This document shows, piece by piece, positions 17,711-26,187 of a DNA stretch of 64,000 bases. The stretch is taken from contig NZ_CP108356.1 of the NCBI RefSeq assembly GCF_036237315.1, forward strand, positions 2,972,501 to 3,036,500, read 5' to 3'. How positions within the stretch are numbered: position 1 is the first letter of the stretch; each line of letters starts with the position of its first letter. The notes below the pieces were generated by a model that had not been told where the DNA came from, did not search any database, and saw only the letters and a program-made list of their open reading frames with translations. The stretch comes from Streptomyces sp. NBC_01351. Its GTDB lineage: Bacteria; Actinomycetota; Actinomycetes; Streptomycetales; Streptomycetaceae. Both the position numbers and the translations under genes were made by a program.

Positions 17711-18763
17711 TCAGACGGCCAGAATGGCCCGCTCCTCCGCGAAGTGGCACGCCGACTCGTGCGCCGCGTGCGTGTCCTGGCCCTGGAAGCGGGTCGGGAT
17801 CGCCAGCAGCGGCTCCTCGGTGGAGCACTTGTCCTGGGCCTTCCAGCAGCGGGTGCGGAAGCGGCAGCCCGACGGCGGGTTGGCCGGGGACGGGACGTCA
17901 CCGGTGAGGATGATCCGCTCGCGGTTCTCGCGGACCTCGGGGTCCGGGACCGGGACCGCCGACAGCAGCGCCTGGGTGTAGGGGTGCGTCGGGTGGTCGT
18001 AGATCTGCGCGTCCGTGCCGATCTCGGCCATCTTGCCGAGGTACATGACGCCCACGCGGTCCGAGATGTGCCGGACGATCGACAGGTCGTGCGCGATGAA
18101 GACGTAGGAGAGGTTGAACTCGTCCTGCAGCTTCTCCATCAGGTTGATGACCTGCGCCTGCACCGACACGTCGAGCGCGGAGACCGGCTCGTCGCAGATG
18201 ATGATCTCCGGGTTGAGCGCGAGGCCGCGGGCAATGCCGATGCGCTGGCGCTGACCGCCGGAGAACTGGTGCGGGTAGCGGTTGATGTACTCCGGGTTCA
18301 GACCCACGACGTCCAGGAGCTCCTGGACCTTGCGGCGCCGGTCGCCCTTCGGAGCCACCTCGGGGTGGATCTCGTACGGCTCCCCGATGATGTCACCGAC
18401 CGTCATGCGCGGGTTCAGCGAGGTGTACGGGTCCTGGAACACCATCTGGATGTTGCGGCGCACGACCTTGAGGGCCTTGCCCGACAGCTTGGTGATGTCC
18501 TGGCCCTTGTAGAAGACCTCGCCGGCGGTGGCGGTCTCCAGGCTCATCAGGAGCTTGGCGACGGTGGACTTGCCACAGCCGGACTCGCCCACGATGCCGA
18601 GGGTCTCGCCCTGGTAGAGGTCGAAGGAGATCCCGTCGACGGCCTTGACCGCGCCGACCTGCTTCTTGAACAGGATGCCCTGGGTCAGCGGGAAGTGCTT
18701 GACCAGGTTGCGGACCTGGAGGATCGGCTCGCGCTCGGGGGCGTTCTTGGTGAGCTCAGCCAT
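17711..18763 (-). CDS. oppF: Peptide ABC transporter ATPase, OppF/DppF type (operon 2)
   Basis: 350 residues with Walker [10 protein letters not shown], signature FSGGQRQR, Walker B IIICDEP, and the C-terminal [14 protein letters not shown] motif. It is the last gene of the second importer operon, and its ATG overlaps the preceding ATPase stop by eight bases. It is closely related to the operon 1 protein: residues from [10 protein letters not shown] through [10 protein letters not shown] are identical in both, and 107 of 109 bases match between 11448-11556 and 18355-18463. Confidence 0.92.
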   Translation of the reverse strand: MAELTKNAPEREPILQVRNLVKHFPLTQGILFKKQVGAVKAVDGISFDLYQGETLGIVGESGCGKSTVAKLLMSLETATAGEVFYKGQDITKLSGKALKVVRRNIQMVFQDPYTSLNPRMTVGDIIGEPYEIHPEVAPKGDRRRKVQELLDVVGLNPEYINRYPHQFSGGQRQRIGIARGLALNPEIIICDEPVSALDVSVQAQVINLMEKLQDEFNLSYVFIAHDLSIVRHISDRVGVMYLGKMAEIGTDAQIYDHPTHPYTQALLSAVPVPDPEVRENRERIILTGDVPSPANPPSGCRFRTRCWKAQDKCSTEEPLLAIPTRFQGQDTHAAHESACHFAEERAILAV

Positions 18764-19811
18764 GGAGCTGCTCCTTCCAGAAGTGGCACGCGCTGCCGCG
18801 ACCGGGCAGCTCGGTGCCGTCCTGCGCGGTCACCTGGTGCAGCACCGGCACGTCGGTGCGGCAGATGTCCGTCGCCTTGGGGCAGCGCGGGTTGAAGGCG
18901 CAGCCCGAGGGGATGTTGAGCAGGTTGGGCGGCAGGCCCTTGATCGCGTAGAGCTCCTGGCCCTTCTGGTCCAGGCGCGGGATCGAGTCCAGCAGACCGC
19001 GGGTGTACGGGTGCGCCGGGTTCTTGTAGATCTCGTGCACCGGGGCGTTCTCGACGATCCGCCCGCCGTACATCACGGCGATCTTGTCCGCGACGTCGGC
19101 GACGACGCCGAGGTCGTGGGTGATCAGGATCAGGCCCATGTTCATCTCGCGCTGGAGCTCCGCGAGCAGGTCCATGACCTGGGCCTGGACCGTCACGTCG
19201 AGAGCCGTGGTGGGCTCGTCGGCGATGATCAGGTCGGGCTCCAGGGCCATCGCCATGGCGATCATGATGCGCTGGCGCATACCGCCGGAGAACTGGTGCG
19301 GGTAGTCGCCCACGCGCGCCTTGGCGGCGGGGATCTTCACCCGGTCCATGAGCTCGATGGCCTTGGCCGTGGCGTCCTTCTTCGACATGCCGCGGTGCAC
19401 GCGGTACATCTCGCCGAGCTGGGCGCCGACGGTGTGCACCGGGTTCAGCGAGGACAGCGCGTCCTGGAAGATCATCGCGATCTTGGAGCCGCGGATCTTG
19501 CGGTACTCCTCGGCCGGCAGCTTCAGCAGGTCGGTGCCCTGGAACAGGATCTCGCCGTGCGGGATCTTGCCGGGGGGCATGTCCAGGATGCCCATGATGG
19601 CCTGCGCCGTCACGGACTTGCCGGAGCCGGACTCGCCGAGGACGGCGAGGGTCTCGCCGGCGTTCACGGAGTACGAGACACCGTTGACGGCCTTGGCGAC
19701 GCCGTCGCGGGTGTGGAACTCGACGTGCAGGTCGCGCACTTCGAGAAGGGGCATGTCCTCCGGCGCCGAGCGGGGCGCGGGGACGTTCGAGGTCTTGTCG
19801 ATGATGGTCAA
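18756..19811 (-). CDS. oppD: Peptide ABC transporter ATPase, OppD/DppD type (operon 2)
   Basis: 351 residues with Walker A GESGSGKS at 59-66, [16 protein letters not shown], and the C-terminal CAFNPRCP motif. The TTG at 19811 is preferred because GAGGAAGGG lies about seven bases upstream; an internal ATG at residue 20 has its GGAGGAC too close. The extra N-terminal 20 residues are absent from the operon 1 paralogue. It follows the permease gene by 13 bases. Confidence 0.9.
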   Translation of the reverse strand: MTIIDKTSNVPAPRSAPEDMPLLEVRDLHVEFHTRDGVAKAVNGVSYSVNAGETLAVLGESGSGKSVTAQAIMGILDMPPGKIPHGEILFQGTDLLKLPAEEYRKIRGSKIAMIFQDALSSLNPVHTVGAQLGEMYRVHRGMSKKDATAKAIELMDRVKIPAAKARVGDYPHQFSGGMRQRIMIAMAMALEPDLIIADEPTTALDVTVQAQVMDLLAELQREMNMGLILITHDLGVVADVADKIAVMYGGRIVENAPVHEIYKNPAHPYTRGLLDSIPRLDQKGQELYAIKGLPPNLLNIPSGCAFNPRCPKATDICRTDVPVLHQVTAQDGTELPGRGSACHFWKEQLHG

Positions 19812-19824
19812 CGTACGCCCTTCC

Positions 19825-20784
19825 TCAGCGCAGCTTCGGGTCGAGGGCGTCGCGCACCGCGTCGCCGACCATGATGAACGCGAGCACGGTGATGCTCAGC
19901 GCGGCGGCCGGGAAGAGGAGCACGTGCGGAGCCTGGAGCCAGCGGACGGAGGCGTCGCTGACCATCAGGCCCCAGGAGATCTCCGGGGGCTGGACACCGA
20001 TGCCGAGGTACGACAGGGCCGCCTCGGCGGAGATGTACACACCCAGGCTGATCGCGCCGACCACGATGACGGGGGCGACGGCGTTCGGCAGGATGTGCCG
20101 CATCGTGATGCGCCAGGAACCGGCGCCGAGGGCGCGGGCGGCCATCACGTAGTCGTTGTTCTTGTTCTGCAGCACCGAGGACCGCATGATGCGGAAGATC
20201 TGCGGCCAGCCGAGGGTCGCCAGAACGATCGAGACCGTCCACGCGTTGCCGGGCAGGGCGGACATGATCAGCATTCCGCCGAGGAGCAGCGGGATGGCGA
20301 AGAAGATCTCGGCGAAGCGGGAGAGCGCACTGTCGGCGATTCCGCCGAGCCAGCCGGCCAGCAGACCGAGGCCGCCACCGACGAGGATCACCAGCGTGGT
20401 GGTCACGACGCCGACGATCACGGAGTTCCGGGCCGCCCAGACGGTACGCGTGTAGACGTCGCAGCCCTGGATGTCGAAGCCGAACCAGTGGTCCGCGCTC
20501 GGGGTCTTGAGCGAGTTCTGCAGGGTGCAGGCGGTCGCGTCGAAGGGGCTGCCGTCGGTGAACCACTGCGGCACGGCCGACACGACCAGCATGGCCAGCA
20601 CCAGCACGCTGCCGATGAGGAAGATCGGGTTGCGGCGCAGGTCCCGCATCGCGTCGGACCAGAGGCTGGCCTCGCGGTCCTTGCGCTTCTTGCGGTCGCC
20701 CTTGGAGACCGGGCTGCTCGTGGCAGGGGCTTCGGTGGTACGGGTGCCGGTCAACTCATCCCCCACCGTAGTTGTGTCACGCAT
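19825..20784 (-). CDS. oppC: Peptide ABC transporter permease, OppC/DppC type (operon 2)
   Basis: 319 residues. A basic cytoplasmic N-terminus (KGDRKKRKDRE) precedes the first helix at about 56-78. An extracellular loop carries two Cys (DATACTLQ and IQGCDVYTR), as in operon 1. The EAA loop is ARALGAGSWRITMRHILPNA. Its ATG overlaps the oppB stop by eight bases (20777-20784). Confidence 0.9.
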   Translation of the reverse strand: MRDTTTVGDELTGTRTTEAPATSSPVSKGDRKKRKDREASLWSDAMRDLRRNPIFLIGSVLVLAMLVVSAVPQWFTDGSPFDATACTLQNSLKTPSADHWFGFDIQGCDVYTRTVWAARNSVIVGVVTTTLVILVGGGLGLLAGWLGGIADSALSRFAEIFFAIPLLLGGMLIMSALPGNAWTVSIVLATLGWPQIFRIMRSSVLQNKNNDYVMAARALGAGSWRITMRHILPNAVAPVIVVGAISLGVYISAEAALSYLGIGVQPPEISWGLMVSDASVRWLQAPHVLLFPAAALSITVLAFIMVGDAVRDALDPKLR

Positions 20785-21724
20785 AGCGGATCCTCGGGTC
20801 GAGCACGGCGTACAGCAGGTCCACCAGCAGGTTGGCGACGAGGTAGATGAGGACGAGAAGCGTCACACCGCCGACGACGACGGCACCCTGCTTGAGGTAC
20901 ACGGCTTGGGCGAGCGTGCCGCCGAGACCGTGGATGTTGAAGATGCGCTCCGTGATCACCGCGCCGCCCATGAGACCGCCGAGGTCTGCTCCGAGGAACG
21001 TGACGATCGGGATGAGCGCGTTGCGCAGCGCGTGGCGTCCGACGACGCGGCGGCGGGGCAGGCCCTTCGCGGTCGCGGTGCGCACGTAGTCGGCGCGCAT
21101 CGTCTCCATGAGGCTGGTACGGGTCAGTCGGGCCACGTACGCCAGGGAGGTCGAGGCGAGGACGAACGCCGGGAGGATGTAGGCCCGCATTCCGTCGGCT
21201 TCGTTGAAGGAGACGGGGAAGAAGTCGATGCCCCAGGCGGTGTTGAGCTTCACGCCGAGCGTCAGCTGCAGCACGAAGCCGGTGACGAAGACGGGGATGG
21301 AGATGACCATCAGCGTGGAGAGCAGCACCAGCTGGTCGAGGAACTTCCCGCGGCGGAGCGCGGCCATGATGCCGGCGAGCACGCCGACGATCGCCTCGAT
21401 GACGAAGGCCATGATGGCGAGGTTCACCGTGTACGGGAACGCTTCGGCGATCAGGTCGGACACCTTGCGACCGGTGAGGGTTTCACCGAGGTCGCCCTGG
21501 AAGACGCCGCTGATGTAGTTCCAGTACTGCAGCAGGAACGGGTCGTCGAGGTGGTACTTCTCGCGCAGCATGGCTGCGACGAGCGGGTCGGCCTTCTTGT
21601 CACCCGCGAGGAGCTGAATCGGGTCGGCTCCAGGCATCTGGAAGGTGAGGAAGTAGATCAGGAACGTGGCACCGAGCAGAACAGGGATCGCCTGTATGAG
21701 TCGGCGGATGAGGTAGCGGCCCAT
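20777..21724 (-). CDS. oppB: Peptide ABC transporter permease, OppB/DppB type (operon 2)
   Basis: 315 residues starting MGRYLIRRLIQAIPVLLG, with six expected membrane helices and the EAA loop TAKGLPRRRVVGRHALRN. It is preceded by a strong intercistronic stem-loop (21753-21790) that separates it from the binding-protein gene, so its expression is probably lower than that of the receptor. Confidence 0.92.
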   Translation of the reverse strand: MGRYLIRRLIQAIPVLLGATFLIYFLTFQMPGADPIQLLAGDKKADPLVAAMLREKYHLDDPFLLQYWNYISGVFQGDLGETLTGRKVSDLIAEAFPYTVNLAIMAFVIEAIVGVLAGIMAALRRGKFLDQLVLLSTLMVISIPVFVTGFVLQLTLGVKLNTAWGIDFFPVSFNEADGMRAYILPAFVLASTSLAYVARLTRTSLMETMRADYVRTATAKGLPRRRVVGRHALRNALIPIVTFLGADLGGLMGGAVITERIFNIHGLGGTLAQAVYLKQGAVVVGGVTLLVLIYLVANLLVDLLYAVLDPRIRYA

Positions 21725-21752
21725 CAGACCTCCAACAGAGAGCAGGGGGAAA

Positions 21753-21790
21753 GGGCAGGCAAGCGGAAACCTGATTCCGCTTGCCCGCCC
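21753..21790 (-). terminator. Intercistronic stem-loop between binding protein and permease
   Basis: A 16-bp stem (21753-21768 with 21775-21790) and a 6-base loop. The single non-Watson-Crick position is a G-U wobble in the minus-strand RNA. It lies in the 93-base gap between the receptor gene and oppB. In binding-protein operons such structures commonly act as partial terminators or 3' stabilisers that raise receptor expression; that function is inferred here. Confidence 0.8.
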
Positions 21791-21817
21791 CCGATGTCCC
21801 CTTGGTGAAGAGGGGTG

Positions 21818-23434
21818 TTAGTTGAGCTCGACCTTGGCCAGGTCCATGCGGCCCTGGGCGTCGATCTCAACGTTCTTCACGGACTTGGAGTAGGCCGAGG
21901 AAGACATGTAGGTGAAGACCGGGATGTACGGCAGGTCCTTGATGATGATGTCATCGGCCTGCTGGTACAGCTTGATGGCCTCAGCCTCGTTGGCGGTCTT
22001 GTCCGCCTGGTCCATCAGCGTCTCGAACTCTTCGTTGACGTAGGCGCCGTAGTTGGAGCCGTGGTCGATCGCGACCTTGGAGAAGATCGGACGGAGGTAG
22101 TTCTCGGCCGCCGGGTAGTCCATGGACCACGCCATGCGGAAGGCGCCCTTGTACTTCTGGTCGCCCAGCTCGGTCAGCATGTCGCCGAACTTGGTGAACG
22201 GCTTGGCGGTGACCTCGATGCCGAGGTTCGCCTTCAGCTGGTTGGCGACGGCCTCGATCCATTCCTTGTGGCCGCCGTCGGCGTTGTAGCCGAGCTCCAG
22301 CTTGCCCCCGGGGATGCCACCGGCCTGGGTGTAGAGCTCCTTGGCCTTGGTCGGGTTGTAGGTACCGACCTCACCCAGGGCGCCCTTGCGGTAACCCGGG
22401 ATGATGGGGCTGATGAAGTCATCGGCCGGCTTGCGGGTGCCGTTGAAGATGGTCTTCGTGATGGCGTCCCGGTCGATGGCCATCGAGATGGCCTTGCGGA
22501 TCTCGACCTTGCCGAACGCCTCGGCGTTGGTTTTCAGCGGGAGGCCGATGTAACCGACGCCCGACTCCGGCTTGTAGAGGTAGCGGTCGCCGAACTCCTG
22601 GGAGACGGTGGCCATCGCCGAGACGGGGAGCTTGTCGACGATCTGGATGGTGTCGGCGCGCAGGTCGTTGTACGCCGTGTCCAGGTTGTCGTAGATCTTG
22701 AAGGTGACGCCCTCGAGCTTCGCCTTGTCACCGGCGAACTTGTCGTAGCGCTTGATCTTGATCTGCTTGTTGTGCTCCCAGGCGCCGTCCATCTGGAAGG
22801 CGCCGTTGCCGATGGGGGCCTCGCCGAACTTCTTCGGGTCGGCCTCGAAGGCCTTCGGCAGCGGGTAGAAGGCGTTGTAGCCCAGCATCGTCTTGAACTG
22901 GGAGAACGGAGCCTTCAGCGTGACGGTGAAGGTCTTCTCGTCGACGACCTTCAGGCCCTTGAGCTCGGTGGCGGTGGGCTTCTTGTCCTTGCCCGGCGCC
23001 AGCTCCTCGGAGCCCTCGATCTTGTCGAAGAAGGGCAGCGACTCGGCGGCGTTGTCCTGGTTGGCACCCCAGTTCCAGGCGCGGACGAACGACTGCGCGT
23101 CGACCTTCTCGCCGTTGTGGAAGGTGTGACCATCCTTGAGCTTGATCGTCCAGACCTTCGAGTCCGTGGTCTCGATGGACTCGGCGACCGCGAGCTTCGG
23201 CTCGTTGGTCTTGTTGTCGTACTCGACCAGGCCGGAGAAGAGGGCGTTCAGAACCTCGGCGCCCTCGGACTCCGCGGTGTTCTGACCCACCAGACCGTGC
23301 TGCGGCTCTCCGAGCACCACGGTGATGTTTCCACCGGACTTGCCGGCCTCGTCCTTGCTGGTGCTGCAAGCCGTGGCAGCCATCGCCACGATGACGGCAC
23401 CCGCGACCCACTTGGCGCTCGTTGCTCCGCGCAT
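21818..23434 (-). CDS. oppA: Peptide-binding lipoprotein, OppA/DppA type (operon 2)
   Basis: 538 residues of solute-binding protein family 5. The signal peptide ends at Cys23 (MAATAC). The N-terminal 23 residues are strikingly like those of the operon 1 receptor (MRGAT-AKW start in both), while the mature parts have diverged. Other landmarks are SIETTDSKVWTIKLKDG and, near the end, DLPYIPVFTYM. ATG 23434 has GAGGAGG upstream. By my memory of S. coelicolor gene order, a peptide importer next to typA would correspond to the bldK region, but this operon begins with the receptor rather than a permease, so I do not assign bldK. Confidence 0.92.
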   Translation of the reverse strand: MRGATSAKWVAGAVIVAMAATACSTSKDEAGKSGGNITVVLGEPQHGLVGQNTAESEGAEVLNALFSGLVEYDNKTNEPKLAVAESIETTDSKVWTIKLKDGHTFHNGEKVDAQSFVRAWNWGANQDNAAESLPFFDKIEGSEELAPGKDKKPTATELKGLKVVDEKTFTVTLKAPFSQFKTMLGYNAFYPLPKAFEADPKKFGEAPIGNGAFQMDGAWEHNKQIKIKRYDKFAGDKAKLEGVTFKIYDNLDTAYNDLRADTIQIVDKLPVSAMATVSQEFGDRYLYKPESGVGYIGLPLKTNAEAFGKVEIRKAISMAIDRDAITKTIFNGTRKPADDFISPIIPGYRKGALGEVGTYNPTKAKELYTQAGGIPGGKLELGYNADGGHKEWIEAVANQLKANLGIEVTAKPFTKFGDMLTELGDQKYKGAFRMAWSMDYPAAENYLRPIFSKVAIDHGSNYGAYVNEEFETLMDQADKTANEAEAIKLYQQADDIIIKDLPYIPVFTYMSSSAYSKSVKNVEIDAQGRMDLAKVELN

Positions 23435-23612
23435 GGGTAATTGCCTCCTCAGGAGTCACTGTTGATACGTGAGGGTCCGGTTTCCGCTGACACCCCTGAC
23501 AGCGAAATCCGGTCCCGTCGTGTGTGCTCGTGAGTCGGCGCTCCCCACAGCGTCTGACCCATTGACCCGAGCTCAATGGAGCCATCCTCGGGGACGCTCA
23601 GACGCTAAACCA

Positions 23613-23622
23613 CACTTAAGTG
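23613..23622. promoter_or_regulatory. CACTTAAGTG palindrome upstream of receptor gene
   Basis: A perfect 10-bp palindrome flanked by CCA and GTC, about 180 bases before the receptor ATG, within the only AT-rich part of the leader. Its position suits an operator near the operon 2 promoter. The regulator is unknown. Confidence 0.35.
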
Positions 23623-23779
23623 GTCTCGTTTTCACAACATCACCTCATACCCAAAACCCGAAATCCGGACAAACGGATAGGAGACAGACACGTGCGAAAC
23701 GGACGGTTAGCTCATCTTCCGGAGTGTCACGGTCGGTATGCGGACAGCAGAACGCAACAATCCGCTTGACAAAAGCGAA

Positions 23780-23818
23780 CAGCCCCTCCCGTCACGGACA
23801 AGGTGACAGGAGGGGCTG
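23780..23818 (-). terminator. typA terminator
   Basis: A stem-loop of 15 pairs with one mismatch (23780-23795 with 23803-23818) and a 7-base loop, 68 bases after the typA stop codon. Confidence 0.85.
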
Positions 23819-23885
23819 CTGGGTTCTGCGGTGTTTCAGCCAACCCCCGTCGCCGCCCAAGCGGCGACTGGAGTGGGACGTGATG

Positions 23886-25790
23886 CTACTTGCCGGACTT
23901 GGCGCGCGACGCGGTGCGCGAGCGGTCCTTCTGGTCCAGGACGACCTTGCGGATGCGGACGGCCTCCGGGGTCACCTCGACGCACTCGTCGTCGCGGCAG
24001 AACTCCAGGGACTGCTCCAGGGAGAGCTTGCGGGGCGGCACCACGTTCTCGGTGTTGTCCGCGGAAGCCGCACGCATGTTGGTGAGCTTCTTCTCCTTGG
24101 TGATGTTCACGTCCATGTCGTCGGAGCGCGAGTTCTCGCCGACGATCATGCCCTCGTACACCTCGGTGCCGGGCTCGGTGAACAGGACACCGCGCTCCTG
24201 CAGGTTGATCATCGCGAACGGCGTGACCGCACCCGAGCGGTCGGCGACGAGCGAACCGTTGTTACGGGTGACCAGCGGGCCGAACCACGGCTCGTGGCCC
24301 TCGTGGATGGAGTGGGCGATACCGGTGCCGCGCGTGCCCGTGAGGAACTCCGTACGGAAGCCGATGAGACCGCGGGACGGGACGACGAACTCCATGCGGA
24401 CCCAGCCGGAGCCGTGGTTCGACATGTTGTCCATGCGGCCCTTGCGGACGCCCATGAGCTGCGTGACCGCGCCCATGTGCTCCTCGGGGACGTCGATCGT
24501 CATGCGCTCGACGGGCTCGTGGACCTTGCCGTCGACCTCCTGGGTGACGACCTGCGGCTTGCCGATGGTCAGCTCGAAGCCCTCGCGGCGCATCTGCTCG
24601 ACCAGGATGGCGAGCGCGAGCTCACCGCGACCCTGGACCTCCCAGGCGTCGGGACGCTCGGTGTCGAGGACGCGGAGCGAGACGTTACCGACCAGCTCGC
24701 GGTCCAGACGGTCCTTGACCTGGCGGGCGGTGACCTTGCGGTCCTTGACCGCGGACTTGGCGTCCGCGCCCTTGCCGCTGCCGCCGCGGCCGACCATCGG
24801 GGAGGTGTTCGTACCGATGGTCATGGAGATGGCCGGCTCGTCCACCGAGATCAGCGGAAGCGCGATCGGGTTCTCCGGGTCGGCCAGGGTCTCGCCGATC
24901 ATGATCTCGGGGAAACCGGCGACCGCGCAGATGTCACCCGGGCCCGCCACCTCGGCCGGCTTGCGGGTGAGCGCCTCGGTCATCATCAGCTCGGTGATGC
25001 GGACGTTCGAGATGGAGCCGTCACGCTTGATCCACGCGACGGTCTGGCCCTTGCGCAGCTCGCCCTGCTCGACACGGACCAGCGCGATGCGGCCGAGGAA
25101 GTTGTCGGCGTCCAGGTTGGTGACGTGGGCCTGGAGGGGGGCCTCCTCGTCGTACACCGGGGCCGGGACGTGCTCCAGGATGGTGGAGAAGAACGGCTCC
25201 AGGTTGGTGCTGTCCGCCGGGACGGTGCCGTCCTCGGGCTTGGTCAGCGAAGCCACGCCGTCACGGCCGCAGGCGTAGACGATCGGGAACTCGATCTGGT
25301 CCTCGTCCGCGTCCAGGTCCAGGAAGAGGTCGTACGTCTCGTTGACGACCTCGTCGATCCGGGAGTCCGGACGGTCGGTCTTGTTGATGCAGAGGATGAC
25401 CGGCATCTTCGCCTGCAGGGCCTTGCGCAGGACGAAGCGAGTCTGGGGCAGGGGACCCTCGGAGGCGTCCACCAGCAGAACGACCGCGTCCACCATCGAC
25501 AGACCGCGCTCGACCTCACCACCGAAGTCGGCGTGGCCGGGGGTGTCGATGATGTTGATCGTGATCGGGGCCCCGCCGTCCTTGGGGTGATACTTCACCG
25601 CCGTGTTCTTGGCGAGGATCGTGATGCCCTTCTCACGCTCCAGGTCGTTCGAGTCCATCATGCGGTCGTCGAGGTGCTGGTGGGCGGCGAAGGCACCGGC
25701 CTGCTTGAGCATGGCATCGACGATGGTCGTCTTGCCATGGTCGACGTGGGCGACGATGGCGACGTTACGGATGTCGTGGCGCGTGGGCAC
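23886..25790 (-). CDS. typA: Translational GTPase TypA/BipA
   Basis: 634 residues from GTG 25790, supported by GGGAGAAG upstream. G1 is AHVDHGKTT (14-22), the switch II region IDTPGHADF (81-89), and G4 NKTD (136-139), followed by EF-G-like domains and the TypA-specific C-terminal domain (ECVEVTPEAVRIRK near the end). It is a ribosome-associated GTPase linked to stress adaptation and 50S assembly. The C-terminal Arg/Lys/Ser tail is common in actinobacteria. Single gene with its own terminator. Confidence 0.97.
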   Translation of the reverse strand: MPTRHDIRNVAIVAHVDHGKTTIVDAMLKQAGAFAAHQHLDDRMMDSNDLEREKGITILAKNTAVKYHPKDGGAPITINIIDTPGHADFGGEVERGLSMVDAVVLLVDASEGPLPQTRFVLRKALQAKMPVILCINKTDRPDSRIDEVVNETYDLFLDLDADEDQIEFPIVYACGRDGVASLTKPEDGTVPADSTNLEPFFSTILEHVPAPVYDEEAPLQAHVTNLDADNFLGRIALVRVEQGELRKGQTVAWIKRDGSISNVRITELMMTEALTRKPAEVAGPGDICAVAGFPEIMIGETLADPENPIALPLISVDEPAISMTIGTNTSPMVGRGGSGKGADAKSAVKDRKVTARQVKDRLDRELVGNVSLRVLDTERPDAWEVQGRGELALAILVEQMRREGFELTIGKPQVVTQEVDGKVHEPVERMTIDVPEEHMGAVTQLMGVRKGRMDNMSNHGSGWVRMEFVVPSRGLIGFRTEFLTGTRGTGIAHSIHEGHEPWFGPLVTRNNGSLVADRSGAVTPFAMINLQERGVLFTEPGTEVYEGMIVGENSRSDDMDVNITKEKKLTNMRAASADNTENVVPPRKLSLEQSLEFCRDDECVEVTPEAVRIRKVVLDQKDRSRTASRAKSGK

Positions 25791-26030
25791 TTCGGCGCTT
25801 CTCCCGGGATAGTGGATGGCGTCGCGTACGGTCCGGCACGCTCGCCTCGGCCGGGCGAAAACCTGCCACGGCCTTACCCCATGGTACGTCGCGCAGCGGG
25901 AACCGCCTGCCGGGGGGTCTGTCAAGAGGCCGGACGCATGAGTGCGGCCGAGGGCGGGGTGGGGTGCCTCGGGCGCCGGTGGGGCCGGTATTCGTGCGGG
26001 TCAATGGCCGGGTCAACGGATATCAACGAC

Positions 26031-26058
26031 CTTGCCCGCCGGTGATCCGGCGGGCAAG
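26031..26058 (-). terminator. Terminator of the substrate-binding lipoprotein gene
   Basis: A perfect 12-bp stem (26031-26042 with 26047-26058) with the tetraloop TGAT, about 130 bases after the stop codon at 26188. Confidence 0.85.
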
Positions 26059-26134
26059 GGACTTGAGTCACATCTGAGGTTCCGACCCTCCGGTCAACCG
26101 GGCAGGCACCTGTTTGTCACCACTTCTTACACAT

Positions 26135-26182
26135 GTCTTCCGCTCTTCCGCTGTTCCGCTCTTCCGCTCTTCCGCTCTTCCG
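26135..26182. repeat. Octamer tandem repeat, CTCTTCCG
   Basis: Six head-to-tail octamers with consensus CTCTTCCG. The first and third carry a single base change. They end five bases before the stop codon of the lipoprotein gene. The unit differs from that at 2003-2050, but period and copy number are the same. Confidence 0.85.
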
Positions 26183-26187
26183 CGTGG

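Larger units (their letters stand above)
23435..23885. other. 451-base intergenic region: receptor leader and typA terminator
   Basis: The right two-thirds of the promoter/leader of the receptor gene shows an imperfect 13-bp hairpin (23477-23489 with 23500-23512) and a 10-bp palindrome CACTTAAGTG (23613-23622) in a locally AT-rich stretch (23605-23680). This stretch is the best candidate promoter/operator. The typA terminator lies at 23780-23818. No gene is seen. Confidence 0.5.
25791..26187. other. 397-base region: typA promoter side and downstream end of lipoprotein gene
   Basis: The first 200 bases should hold the typA promoter. Further right are the terminator of the lipoprotein gene (26031-26058) and an octamer repeat (26135-26182) that touches the end of that gene. 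No additional gene is convincing. Confidence 0.5.

Noticed and set aside
17711..23434. Assignment of operon 2 as bldK
   Set aside because: Synteny recalled from S. coelicolor (peptide importer near typA and mshB) is suggestive, but the gene order with the receptor first does not match bldK as I know it, and two candidate operons lie here.
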